A DNA stretch of 41,473 nt from contig NJFT01000295.1 of assembly GCA_002221725.1 (NCBI GenBank), positions 1 through 41,473 on the forward strand. The letters are read 5' to 3'. Source of the DNA: Scedosporium boydii. Lineage: Eukaryota; Ascomycota; Sordariomycetes; Microascales; Microascaceae. Below, piece by piece: positions 10,938 through 22,181 of the stretch. A program made the translations under genes and the position numbers. How positions within the stretch are numbered: the first letter of the stretch is position 1; every line of letters starts with the position of its first letter. Under the pieces are notes generated by a model. The model did not search any database and had not been told where the DNA came from. It saw only the letters and a list, made by a program, of their open reading frames with translations.

Positions 10938-12736
10938 ATGGCCGTCCTTCCTGAGCCCGCTGTCTTCGACGACGTCCCCGAGAGAGTCAGCGAGCCCTCT
11001 CAACGCATGTCCTGGATTCGATCTCTCCTCCTCCACACGCGTCTCGATGACGATGTCTGCAATCACAATTACTCCGGCAACGGCACGGATGATGACCCCT
11101 ACATTGTCGATTACCTACACCACGACCGCGAAGACGCCATGAATTTTTCCAAGGGACGAAAATGGACCCTCACAGTTCTCCAGTCCCTGTCCACGTTTGC
11201 ACTGACCTTTGCCAGCTCAGTGTACGCCGGCGGCATAGCAGGCGTCATGGAGCGCTTTGACGTCTCCAAAGAAGTGGCCACGCTAGGCTTGTCGCTCTTC
11301 GTATTGGGGTTCGCCCTGGGACCTCTGATCTGGGCGCCTCTGTCGGAGACGTACGGGCGCCAGTATATCTTTGTGGTTTCGTACTTGGCATACACGGCGT
11401 TCAACGTGGCAGCGGCGTGCGCCCCCAACATCACGACCTTGCTGGTTCTTCGCTTCTTTGCGAGCGCGTTTGGTTCGTCGTCCATGTCAAATGCGGCGGG
11501 CGTCATTGCCGACATGTTTAGCAAGGCGGAGCGCGGACTGGCGATGGCATTGTTTGCCGCAGCTCCCTTTCTGGGGCCCGCACTCGGTAGGTGGTGATTG
11601 TCCTTCTTCCATGCTGCCCGTTGTTACCGCTTTGCTGTGGTTGCTGTCGTACACTTGCTGATTCTCATCAAAAAAATTGTCCTAGGACCTATTGCTGGTG
11701 GCTTCCTCGGCGAGGCCCAGGGCTGGCGCTGGATTCTCGGTTTGATCGCTATACTGGGCGGCGTGATCTGGATTGCGACAACGCTGGCCACCCCCGAAAC
11801 ATACGCGCCGTTCATTTTGCGCCGTCGAGCCAAGGCCCTCTCCCGGATGACAGGAAGCGTATACATGTCCCGGCTGGATGCGGGCCGGCCGCCCAGGACA
11901 CTCTCGCAAGAGGTCTCGGTCTCTCTCACGCGCCCCTTGATCCTTCTGTTCCGCGAACCCATTGTATTACTTACCTCGCTCTACACCGCCATCATTTACG
12001 GTACACTGTACATGTTCTTTCCCGGGTTTCCCATCATCTTCCAAGTTGGTCGAGGCTGGAGCCAGGGCATCGCCGGACTTGCGTTCGTCGGCGTCTCCGT
12101 CGGCGTCTGTCTTGCCACGCTCGCGGCCGGAGTGGACAACAAGCGCTATGTGCGCCTGTCTGCGGCCGCTGAGGCAGAGGGGCGCGCAGTCGAGCCAGAA
12201 GCCAGACTGGGCGCGGCCATGGTAGGCTCTATTGTCCTTCCTATTGGTCTGTTCCTCTTTGCCTGGACGACGTATCCGTCGGTGCATTGGATCGTGCCCA
12301 TGATCGGCGCCATGTTTTTCTCATGTGGGCTCGTCATGGTCTTCATGTCGCTGATGAGCTACGTGGTAGACTCTTGTACGTTTTGATCCTTTATTCATCA
12401 CCCTCTACTACAATGCACCTGCTGACCTGTTGTACAGACGTCGTCTATGCTGCTTCTGTGTTGGCCGCCAACTCGATGCTGCGGTCCTTGTTTGGCACCG
12501 CATTTCCGCTGTTTACCACACGAATGTATGAGAATCTCGGAAATCAATGGGCGAGCTCCATTCCTGCGTTCCTGGCACTCGGGTGCCTGCCTTTCCCATT
12601 TCTGTTCCATAAGTACGGTCCGCGAATACGCTCCAAGTGCAAGTATGCCTCCGAAGCAGCAAAAGTTCTAGAGATGATGAGTCACGGGCACGTCGTCGTG
12701 ATACAGGGTGAGCCGGTAGAGAAGGATGGTGAATAG
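10938..12736 (+). CDS. MFS transporter, DHA1 (drug:H+ antiporter) family
   Basis: Plasma-membrane exporter of small hydrophobic molecules or toxins by proton antiport. Exons 10938..11586, 11686..12375, 12438..12736; introns 99 and 62 bp; 545 residues, usual for fungal 12-TM DHA1 proteins. A polar cytosolic N-terminus of about 70 residues ends in [11 protein letters not shown] before the first membrane segment. Motif A lies around [15 protein letters not shown] and the antiporter motif C around FLGPALGPIAGG, completed only by removing intron 1. A longer cytosolic loop rich in Arg/Glu follows segment 6 or so, and the C-terminus is short. I chose ATG 10938 (context CCCCATGG) because of the upstream frame; ATG 10863 would add 25 residues. 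The next gene on the same strand is a Zn2Cys6 regulator, so co-regulation is plausible. Confidence 0.95.
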
Positions 12737-12893
12737 ATTGTTTAGCGGGGGCTGGGCTCGAGAGTACTGGCCATCGTAATCGGTGGTGGGACGCTAGGGT
12801 GGGAGATTTAGAGATAGATGGAAAGTATGGAAGCAAAGAAAGTGTGGATTTGTTATAGGTTGAAACCTTGATTTCTTTTGAATTCCCTTATAG

Positions 12894-12899
12894 AATAAA
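12894..12899 (+). terminator. polyadenylation signal of the MFS gene
   Basis: AATAAA about 160 nt after the stop codon, within an A-rich stretch. A likely but unproven 3'-end signal. Confidence 0.4.
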
Positions 12900-13548
12900 A
12901 AATAGGGTCAATTGGGCTTGAACAACCTCTCTGTATTTTTTGCGGAGGAGATCAAGAGGTTTACTTCTAATGGTCCGCCCAATAGTACGATATGCGACAG
13001 AGAGTCCCTTCCGATAATTGAAAGCCGTGTATCCCGTAATCCTTTAGCACGAAGTAAGAAAGAAACGAACTGAGTTAGGAATGAAGAAGTAACTAGAAAC
13101 GAATAACGACGTCATATCCTACATTCACAAGCCTTAAAAGGATTCCAAAGTCTATATGAGGAGCTATACATAGGATAATTGAGTGTGCATTTGTCCTCCA
13201 TCAGCTCCATACCTGATAGTCGTTTTGGGGGGAGTAGGGACATGTTACTATGTACGTAGGTCTTGTAGGCCTCTTCGTTAATATGTGTGCAAGAGTGAAG
13301 TAGTGGCAGGCTTATACTACACATACTAAGTATGGCACGTCTGGCCAATACCGGCGAACACGGCGAATCATCGGTGTGTGCTCGGTGATAAACAAACTTC
13401 CGAGCTGACCAGAAGTTTAAATGCCGAAATCCCAAACATCAAAAAACAGGAAAGCACCCTCACCCCACCACATATGCCCGGAGCCCTTGTATGCCCTGGT
13501 CATCCACGCCATTATTAGCTATCAATAACAAACGTCCCTCACCCTTCA
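12900..13548. other. intergenic between MFS gene and regulator
   Basis: About 650 bp presumably holding the MFS 3' end and the promoter of the regulator. No clear TATA element and no additional gene are visible. Confidence 0.6.
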
Positions 13549-16011
13549 ATGAATACTTCTCCTTCTGGTATTGAGCCACAGAGGGCGGGAGACACTAGAA
13601 AACGTGCTCTCAAAGCCAACAAAGCATGCGTTCCTTGCCGGGCACGCAAGGTCAAGTGTGATGCCGCCGTGATCGGCCTCCCATGCAGCAGCTGTACCAG
13701 CAGGCAGTGTGCTGAGGACTGTGTGCTGCCGGCCCGGAAGGGTCGGACCAGGTTAGTTGATTTCTCACCTGATAGCTCCTGGTTCATCGCCCATTACACG
13801 TGTGCTAACATAGATGGGGCTCAAAGGAAAATAATCCATGTTTCACCGACTCCGGGCACGCCGGGTACATCCAGCGGTAGCCTGTTAAATAGCCTTGATC
13901 AATCTAATCAATCTAATCCATCTAATCAATCCAAACAATCTTCCACCCCCGACCTCCTGGACTCCCAAAGCCCACCCCAGGCCGAAGCTGATTTGCTCTA
14001 CCTCAATATCCTAAACGACGCCGTGAAAGACACTGCTGAATCCAGTCGACATCACACCACCCCCAATAGCCCCTGCAGTTCAAGACTAGAAGATAGTTTT
14101 ACTTCTCGGGGCTGTTTATGGACGAAGCTACCCCAATTGGACGCCGTTGATAATGAATATCTTGTCAAGAAGGGTGTCTTTGACCTGCCTCCTCCGCACC
14201 ACTTGTGAGACCATCTTTGAATCCCCCCATCCTCCATAAGTCTTCGTTTTTCACTCTACTTACAGACAGAAAATAATAGAGATACTTTCATTAAGACATA
14301 CTTTGACCACACCCACCCCTTTGCTCCCGTGATCAATAGGGCCGATTTCATTCGTGGTTATCAATCCGGTGACTGCTCTCTGTTCCTGCTTCGCGCCATG
14401 CTGATCCCAGCCAGTCTTCATGTGCCAGTCGATGTGTTATCCGCCTGCGGCTTTGCCAGCCGATCAGCCGCGCAGGAGGCGCTCTTCTCCAAGGCCAAGC
14501 TGCTCCACGACTTTGCCGCCGAAGCTGACCCGCTGCTGATGCTACAAGGGTCGATGATCCTGTGTGTGGTGATTCTCGACCACCCCACCGACCGGGACTT
14601 TGGCTACTGGTTCCACAATGCGATCCGTCTCGCCACTAAGCTTGACCTACGCAACAGGTGCGCTTATCACTGCTGGACTGCGACACTTGTGACATGTGCT
14701 GCGGGTGTTTACTAGCTGCCTACTAACTTGCCTACGAGCTCTTGGACAGGTGCGTTCGGGAGGACAAGTCCCGCGAAGTCTTAAAGTTGTATAGAAGGAT
14801 ATGGTGGTCTCTCTATGTACGCCCCCTCTCGCCGCCATTTTCTGTTCTTTCAACTTGGTACTTACTACAGCTACCTAGTTTTTCGACATTTTCCATGTCT
14901 TTGCCAATACCAGGCGCTCGCGACTGCTCGAAAGCACCATCGCTATCAAGCCTTTGACGGAAGATGACTGGGAGACGGAGAATGGCTCGGGAGCACTATC
15001 CGGCCTACTACCGGTGGTCATGCCCCAGCAAAAGGCCTCGCTTGTTGCCCACTGTGAATTGGGTCGAATATGTACGTGTTGGTTCTGTTCGATTCGTTAT
15101 TCTTGTTACTTTTTTTTCGTGGCATTTTCAGTTTGTAAGAGATACTACAAACACGACTAACTCTATTTAGTCGGACAATGTTTGACCATTGTCACAAACA
15201 AGCCACAGCAGGATCTTCACCAAATAATGAACCAACTGGATGCATGGCGCGAGTCTCTCGCTGCCAAGATGCACGTGGGTGGGAATACCGGAACTGACGT
15301 GTATTATCTGAATATACGAGCGACAAGCTATAGGTTTGAGTGTATCCTGTGTCGTCTAATACGGCGCTCTTGGCATCAGTCCCGACAGGTGAATTGGAGT
15401 GAGTGGGCCAAGGCGCGGCTTCGATCCGCCATTCTGGAGTTGAACACGATTACCATGAGGGTGTTGGCGAGTGGTATCCCCCTTCGGGACTTTCCAATTT
15501 CTTTGTAGGGCCCATCTATTTCTCCCACTTTGCCTATTTTTCAAGCGTGCTCTCTAGAACGGAACAACGGAACTAATAACGACCCCTTCTTGTTAGCGTA
15601 ACCACAATAACTGCGCTGCTTGCTCTACAAATCGAATCAGCCCTCGACCCAGCCGAGAAAGACCTCGTCCGTTCAATGGCTCGGATATCCATCAGCCAGA
15701 CGATGCTTGTTCTCGCCGAAGGAAAAGAAATACCTGCCCTGAAGAGGGCGCTGCCGGTATTTGAGGAGATTCTGGCCAAGGAAAATCTGCACTTGGTTCC
15801 GCCTAACATTCCCGGTCAAGTACCTGTGCAGTCGCAGCCACAAGACCATAACATAGCCGACGAGTACACCTCGTCGCACGCGCAGGTCGGCATAGTTTCG
15901 TCTCAGTCGGAGCAGTGTGAGGGTAATCCGTCGTTCTATGGGGACTTCCTAGGATTTGATTTCTTGGACGAGTGGCAGATTGGGCAACTGGATTTTACCG
16001 GTCGATGTTGA
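13549..16011 (+). CDS. Zn2Cys6 transcription factor with fungal-specific (MHR) domain, cutinase-factor-like
   Basis: Nuclear DNA-binding regulator. Exons 13549..14204, 14280..14657, 14750..14857, 14914..15071, 15171..15504, 15597..16011; 682 residues. The zinc cluster is at Cys27, 30, 37, 46, 49 and 58, with an extra Cys54 in the last loop. A Ser/Asn/Gln-rich linker follows, then the middle homology region: DLPPPHHLDTFIKTYF, HPFAPVINRADF, LYRRIWWSLY and IKPLTEDDWE. This arrangement resembles CTF1-beta-type regulators of cutinase and lipid genes. The phase of every intron was checked by frame continuity. Intron 3 is the weak point: the nearest donor (14817) breaks the frame, while the donor at 14858 keeps it but adds an atypical Pro/Ser segment. 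It sits just downstream of the MFS gene, its likely target. Confidence 0.88.
13900..13941 (+). repeat. 9-bp tandem repeat inside the regulator (Gln-Ser-Asn units)
   Basis: Four and a half copies of a CAATCTAAT-like unit, the first two identical and the others with one to three changes. In frame they code repeated Gln-Ser-Asn units in the flexible linker after the zinc cluster, so length changes would be tolerated. Confidence 0.85.
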
Positions 16012-17583
16012 CATGGATTTCGCAAGAACGGGCGGCAGGAGGCAATGTTACCGGGATGTCTGAGCACGCGGAGCTTATCGATTCACCCTTTCCCACTTGC
16101 AATGTTCCTGTCGTTCAGTTGCAGGCTGATCTGACGGCATAGTTAACCCGCCGTTCTTTGATGGGTTCCTTCGCCCCGCTGGTTTTTGCACTCGCGTGTT
16201 CCTTTGGACTTGCTATTTCTCGTCTTGTTGTATAATCCCCGCAATCGAGATGGCGCGCAACATCTCGACCTTAGCTCCTTGGAAAGGCTCTTTATGTAGT
16301 CGCAGTCGTGCCTAGAGGCTAAGTGTTACTGAGCCGAAGGACGAGCTTCCGATGCATGCCATAGATACATAAAAACCAAGTGTGTCGTGATCATGACCAG
16401 TCCAACAGGCCGTCCACTATCGCGATAGGCGACCATGGCATGATGAGCGTTTTCGTGCCATCGGGGATAAATAATACCTCTCCCGAAGATGGTAGCATCA
16501 ACGGTGCAGATATCAGGTACCAGGCTCTGGAAAAGGACATTCCAACTGGAGGCCTTGATGGTGCGGGCTCGCTTCGTCGCCACACCCAAGGCGGCTCGCT
16601 AATATCCACGGCCAAATCACTTGCCGATATGTGACCACTTCGCTTTCATCTATCCTTAGTCCGCCCAGTTTGGCATGCTACCTAGTTGAGGACATGACTT
16701 GCTTCGTGCGTAAATGCGTAAACCCATGGAGATTCTACACTACCCTCGATCAATTTAACTTTTTCGTCGAAGTGTGAAGCAACGTGCCTATCCATTTTGA
16801 AACCTCCAGTCATGTCTGGAACGGATTAACGTCTGCAGGATTTGTCGCCCAGCGAACACAAATTTGGAGAGCTATGAGCGACCAAGCCAATCAGGGTGGC
16901 TTCCATATTCGCCGTTTTGTGATCCTGGATCTTGGCGTTCTCTTGGGAGAGAAAAGCTTGGCAAGTCAAATTTGATGGGGGTAAAAAAATAAACTAGAAT
17001 AGGATTCCGAGGCTACTTTGGAGTTTCAACGCACCCAGGAATTCAATATCATACTACGCAAGTGTTCGTACTAGATGGAAGCCTGGTACCAACACCGCAA
17101 GAAGATGACGAAGAACAATGAACGAGAAAATTGAGGCGCAGATCATGGTTACACGGATGAGGGGCTTGGCTCTGCTCCTTTTGAATCTTTTCCGAGCACA
17201 GCAAAGTGGCTCGGCTTGGCTCACTCGCCTTCTCGCCTTACAGCGGATCCCGGCTCATTCTGCCACCCAATCCAGATTCATAGCCCTGCGCTTGGACCGA
17301 TCTTTGTGGAGCGAAGGGAAATTAGGTGTCCCCCTTCCGGCTGTGCTGCCTGCAGGGTTGCCTGGGTCTTGACTGCATCTTTTATTACCATGAAAATATT
17401 CCGTCACGCGCCCATTTTCTTCTGATTTTGATTTTTCTTTTCTTTCCCCCCGTTCACCCTCGTCAACTACAACGGCCAAGCACGACAAGTTCGCGTGGTG
17501 AGCCCGCGATTGACTCTCGGTTCTCTCGATCCGCCATTTTCGAGGAGTTCTCGTGTGCGCCGCGCACGACTACCAGCAAAACC
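16012..17583. other. intergenic, no convincing gene
   Basis: 1.57 kb. Frames of 60-90 codons overlap on both strands near 16330-16640, without recognised domains. The last 150 bp are pyrimidine-rich, as is common before fungal start codons, and lead into the MARVEL-like gene. Confidence 0.6.
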
Positions 17584-18586
17584 ATGGAGCCGATTAAAGT
17601 CATCGTCGCCTCGACAAAGGCGACGTGGCTCGCGAAACTCACCATCCGCGGCATCTCGGCCGTCGTCGCCATCGCCTTGATTGGCATCGTTTCGTCGGCC
17701 GCAGCGCAGAGCTCATACGACGATTACTACTACTCATACAGTGACGGCTATATCCCGCTTGCCGTTATTGGTGCCCAGGTATGCCCGATGAGTTCGCGCA
17801 ACTTTAACCTCTTCTCTTCTGTGCTGGGAACGAGGTTGCTAGTCGAAGCCATCACTCGATGGATGCGCTTGTTGTTTTGGCTAACCTCGAATCCTAGCTT
17901 ATCTTGTCGGTTTGCTGGAACATTGCCGAAATTGTCTGCCTCATCGTCCGAACAGGTCATCTAGGCATTCACCCTGGCGCCTGCGTCGTCATGGATCTGA
18001 TCATCTGGCTCAGCCTCCTTGTCGGTGTTATCCTTTTGTCTGTATTTTGCTGGGGAGGTTGGTGCGGCTGGGATTACGACGAGTATGGAGACGAGGTCGT
18101 CAGCCATTCTCGGCGGACGGCTATGATTGCCCTTGGCATTATCCTCATGTAGGTGTTTTCCCTTTTTGTTTCCAGGCCGCATGTTCTGCAGCCACGAGCT
18201 TTTTGCCGTACTGACACGAGCCATGCTCCAGCCTCGCGCATTTCATCCTCTTCGTCATCGCCTGCTGGGAAACAAGTGTCCGAAACCGCGCCGTCCGGGT
18301 TATTCTCGACCGTAACGGCGAACTTCTGAAGGGACCAGAGTCTGCCTACAAGGCGTATCAGAGTTATCAAGCTCAGCCTGCGCCCGCCGCCCAACCTGTA
18401 CCACAGCCTCCACAAGCAGCCTTTGCGCCTGCTCCGGCACCAGTTCCTGGACACCTGTATCCCATCGCACCCCCATCGCGTCGCCCAGTCGGATCCGAAG
18501 TGCCCCAGGCTTCATCGAACCCCGGTCGAATCCCGAGTCCGTCGGAAGTATCGAGCGTCAGTCCTGTAGCGCCCAACCCTCAATAG
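17584..18586 (+). CDS. MARVEL-like four-helix integral membrane protein
   Basis: Exons 17584..17778, 17898..18148, 18232..18586; introns 119 and 83 bp; 266 residues. Four hydrophobic helices are seen at roughly 22-42 (IRGISAVVAIALIGIVSSAA), 58-82, 95-120 (VVMDLIIWLSLLVGVILLSV) and 140-162, the last being completed only by joining exons 2 and 3. Between helices 1 and 2 lies a Tyr-rich loop (SSYDDYYYSYSDGY). The C-terminal 90 residues are cytosolic, rich in Pro, Ala and Gln, starting after WETSVRNRAVRVI. This is the topology of fungal MARVEL-domain proteins that sit in plasma membrane or vesicles. The domain call rests on topology, not on a catalytic motif. No functional link to its neighbours is evident. 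Confidence 0.85.
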
Positions 18587-19366
18587 ACAGCGCGTCATCT
18601 TTTTCTCAAGGAACTTCCATGGTAGGGGGAGAGATATTAGGGAAGATTGGGAGATTGGCTTGGGCGCGCCACGCAGTATTTTAACAATGGGATACGAACC
18701 AGTTCAATTGTTGGATGGCGTGATATCTTTTTCTATATCCCGGGCTGCAGGTATGGTTGTGTTGGACACACACTGCAAATAGCTATATAATACCTAGGTT
18801 GTCTCCCTAATTTTCAATGCAGAACGATACCCTTGTCCTTACTATCTGGTCGAACTTTTGAAGTCGCACAAGACATCTCCGCTTCCAAGGGCGCCTCAGG
18901 CTTTGTGTCTCAGACACCCAGCGAGGGGGGGATACATTGCTGCAGTGCATGGAAGACGTGGTGATTGATTCGTGATGATTCAGCGTTTCGACGGATGGTC
19001 AAAGAGTACTTTGCTTGCAACCCAGGTCCACAGCGGAAAGGGTCATTTCTCTGAGGACCCAGGAGTGATCCAGATATCGGCGGAGCTAAGCGGAGTTTGC
19101 TGAGCCAAAATCGCAAGTTTCGGCCGAAAGAGACTCTGGACGGAGATAATGGAACAGATGACTAAGATTCTTTATCGAAACGCTCGGCTTTATCGCTCGT
19201 GGTGGGAATCAAGACTGATGTCTTATCTCCGTTCTACGCTGGAATTCGAAGAGGTATTGCATATCTTTGTCAACACTTTGTCTGGTCTCTGTCGCACCTT
19301 TACGTTGATAAGCAATCCTGGCATAACTCGGGAGACTCGGTGGTGGAACTACTCCGAATCCGAGTT
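18587..19366. other. intergenic; promoter of the second regulator
   Basis: 780 bp without a gene. It contains the 12-bp palindrome at 19118-19129 and two CGGAG copies at 19081-19095. No TATA box is evident. Confidence 0.6.
19118..19129. promoter_or_regulatory. perfect CGG/CCG palindrome, candidate Zn2Cys6 binding site
   Basis: TTTCGGCCGAAA is identical on both strands and places CGG and CCG triplets back to back, the kind of triplet pairing that Zn2Cys6 dimers bind. It lies 238 bp before the start of a Zn2Cys6 gene, so self-regulation is conceivable. The six-base core also occurs in several other places of the window, which weakens the case. Confidence 0.3.
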
Positions 19367-21710
19367 ATGGATCCGCAACCTCGCCGGCGTAGAAGACGAC
19401 CAGCGCTCTCTTGCGTCGAGTGTCGCCGCCGCAAGATCAAGTGCGACCGGAACAATCCCTGCGGCCATTGCGTGTCGACAAAAGTCCGGTGTACATACAG
19501 AGTGTACAACGATGGTCCGGCCCTTGGCCCCTATACGGAACAACTCTACTCCCTGAACGAAACACCTAGTCCAACAGCTCCTACCTCATCGCCCGCATTA
19601 GCTCCGGACCGACGGGCGGAGGATACCGGTCGAGCAATACGCAACAATAATAGCTACTCATCGACAGCGCCTACCGTCGTATCGGCAGCACTGCCTGTAA
19701 TACCAACACCAACAACTGGAACCGCATCAACGGACACGCAGGATGACGGAACTCTCGTCGTCGATCGTACCGGTATTCAACCATCGGCCAATGAACCGAA
19801 CGTCCAGTCAGATCTGCAGGATATCCTACAGAGGTTACGGAAACTGGAGGAATCTTCGGTATCCGGTCCGGATCCGAGTCGGGATATCCTCTCGCTCCAC
19901 TACGGACCCGTTCAGGATAGCCAAATTGTTCTGAACAAGACCCGAGTCCTACGATGGAGCTTTTGGACGGGCATGTCCCAGGAGGTATGTCTATATCTGT
20001 TAGCCCGCCTTTTCCCATTCCGCGTTGGCCCTTTACTAATCATGCGATGAAAAGCTTCTTCCTATTGTAAATTGCTATGCTGAGGCATCTGGCTCCAGAA
20101 ACCCAGATTCAGCCAGAGATGCCGAAACCTCTGATCTTATTGCTCAAATGGGCGACCTCCTCCGAAAATGCAAGCTTGTTGCAAAAAGCCTCAAAGCCTG
20201 GCGGCCCAGCAGGTCTCTCATGGCACACGGGCTCATCCTAGCGCCTCCACCCCGAGAAACAGCGGACGCAATGGCTACTCTCTATTTTCAGTCCTTCGAG
20301 TCGACATACCGAATTCTCCATAGACCGAGCTTTTGGGCTGACTATAAGAGATACTGGGATGACCCTGACAGTGCCCCAACAAGCCTTCGACTAAAAGTCC
20401 TCCTCGTTATCGCAATAGGATCGAGCCTCCATGTGTGCGATGACGCTGACTCCGAATTCCGCAACCAAGTCTATCAGTGGATATATGCTGCCCAGACATG
20501 GTTATCTGGGCCTCTGGAGAAAGACCGTCTGAGTTTCGCCGGGTTGCAGATTCACTGCCTTATGATTCTTGCTCGCCAAATTTTTTCCGTGGGCGGTGAC
20601 TTGGTTTGGATATCAATAGGGTCTCTTGTTCACCAGGCCATGCAGATGGGGTTAAGTAGAGACCCCAAACACCTCCCACCCATGTCTATCTTGAAAGCAG
20701 AACTGCGGAGGAGGCTGTGGGCTACTATCCTTGAGATGGCTGTACAAGCGTCTCTAGATTCAGCCATGCCTCCACGGATTTCCTTGGACGAGTTTGACAC
20801 GGCAGCCCCCTCTAACGTCAACGACGAGGATATGGATGAATCCACAATGGAACTCCACTCCCGCCCTATATCTACCTATACCGAAACTTCGATGCAACTG
20901 ATTCTTCTCGATTCACTGCCAACACGCCTTCGGATTTTGCGGCTTTTGAACGACTTGCACTCTGAGCTCTCATATCCTGACATCCTTTCTCTCAGCTCGG
21001 AAATAACAGAAGCTTCTCTAGTATACACTAAACTCCTCAACGACAATAGCGAGTCGGGCGTAACCCCTTTCCGCCGTAACCTTCTTGATTATTTGGTCCG
21101 TCGATTTATGGTCCCACTACATTGCTCATTTGCCCATAAAGCCCGGACCAACCCGTTATTTCACTACTCCCTCAGAGTTAGCATAGATACCGCCATGGCT
21201 ATCATCTCTCCGGAGCCAGACGAAGCTTTCCACCGCCTAATGATCATGGGCGGTGGTTTGTTCCGGGAAGGCTTCAGATATGCAATGACTTCCATCGGCT
21301 TGGAGCTCCTCTCACAGGTCGAGACTCAACGCCTGGACGGAACCCTCCATCGGACCTCGCAATACCGGGCTATCCTCAAGAAGACATTGAAGGATATGAT
21401 CGATCTATCACTGGAACGGATGCGCAAGGGCGAAACAAACGTCAAGAGTCACATGTTCCTGTGCATGATTCTAGCTCAAGTAGAGGCGATAGAAACGGGC
21501 GACTCTTGCGAGTTGAAAATCGCACAGGGCGGGAAAGATAGTCTCGAGCTATGTTATAATCTCCTGCAAGCACGAGCTGGTGAATGCTCTACGGCGAACC
21601 CCAGCGGAACGGATGTAGGTGGAACTCCGTCAACAGGTTTGGATGGATGGGTAGGGTCCGGGTTGGACTTTGACATGAATTGTTTCTTTCTTGAGACCGA
21701 CTTCTCCTAG
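19367..21710 (+). CDS. Zn2Cys6 transcription factor with Fungal_trans domain
   Basis: Nuclear regulator of 757 residues. Exons 19367..19984 and 20055..21710; intron 70 bp with an ACTAATC branch-like site. The start is the first ATG in frame, giving a basic arm MDPQPRRRRRRPALS directly before a canonical cluster: Cys16, 19, 26, 32, 35, 42 (CX2CX6CX5CX2CX6C). A long Ser/Thr/Pro linker follows. A short leucine-containing segment (QDILQRLRKLEES) may form the dimerising coiled coil. The Fungal_trans region starts around YFQSFESTYRILHRPSFW and includes the helix SLVHQAMQMGLSRDP and RRRLWATILEMAVQASLD. It is on the same strand as, and 470 bp upstream of, the FAD monooxygenase, which makes that gene the first candidate target. 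Confidence 0.94.
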
Positions 21711-22181
21711 TCTAGACAGCTGCTGTAGATGTAAGTATACCTGGTAGTCCTGTGATAATAAAGCGGTTGCATATCTTGGCCTAAGACAAGGATATTTTTC
21801 GTTGTGAGTCTTTCTCCATATTCTGCACATCGCCCGAGCAGGACGCGAGGAAAAGGATTTAAGAGATTTTGATTTATTGTTTTTTTCCCTCCTTTTTTTT
21901 GCCTTTTATCTCCTTCCTTGCCTTTCCCTTCCCTCTAGGCCGTTACGACAGTGATCATTACGGCCGAGTCGGGCCAGGCGGTATTTGCGTTTTAGTTGAC
22001 GGACATATCGGCCTTCCTTGGAGAGACCCCCAAATTGATACTTAAGAGACCGAAGTCCCTTCCATTGATTTCCAAATATTAATTTAATACATCTTCGGAT
22101 CGTTATACATACGAAACTACTCGATTTCGAACACAGTTCCTTTCTCTCAAATTTGTCAAATACATTCCTCTATTGGGCCCC
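21711..22181. other. intergenic; 3' end of the regulator and promoter of the monooxygenase
   Basis: 471 bp. After the AATAAA signal comes a long T/C-rich tract (about 21870-21940), then several CGG triplets including CGGCCG at 21961-21966, and an AT-rich segment before the monooxygenase start. Confidence 0.5.
21757..21762 (+). terminator. polyadenylation signal of the second regulator
   Basis: AATAAA 47 nt after the stop codon. Confidence 0.4.
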
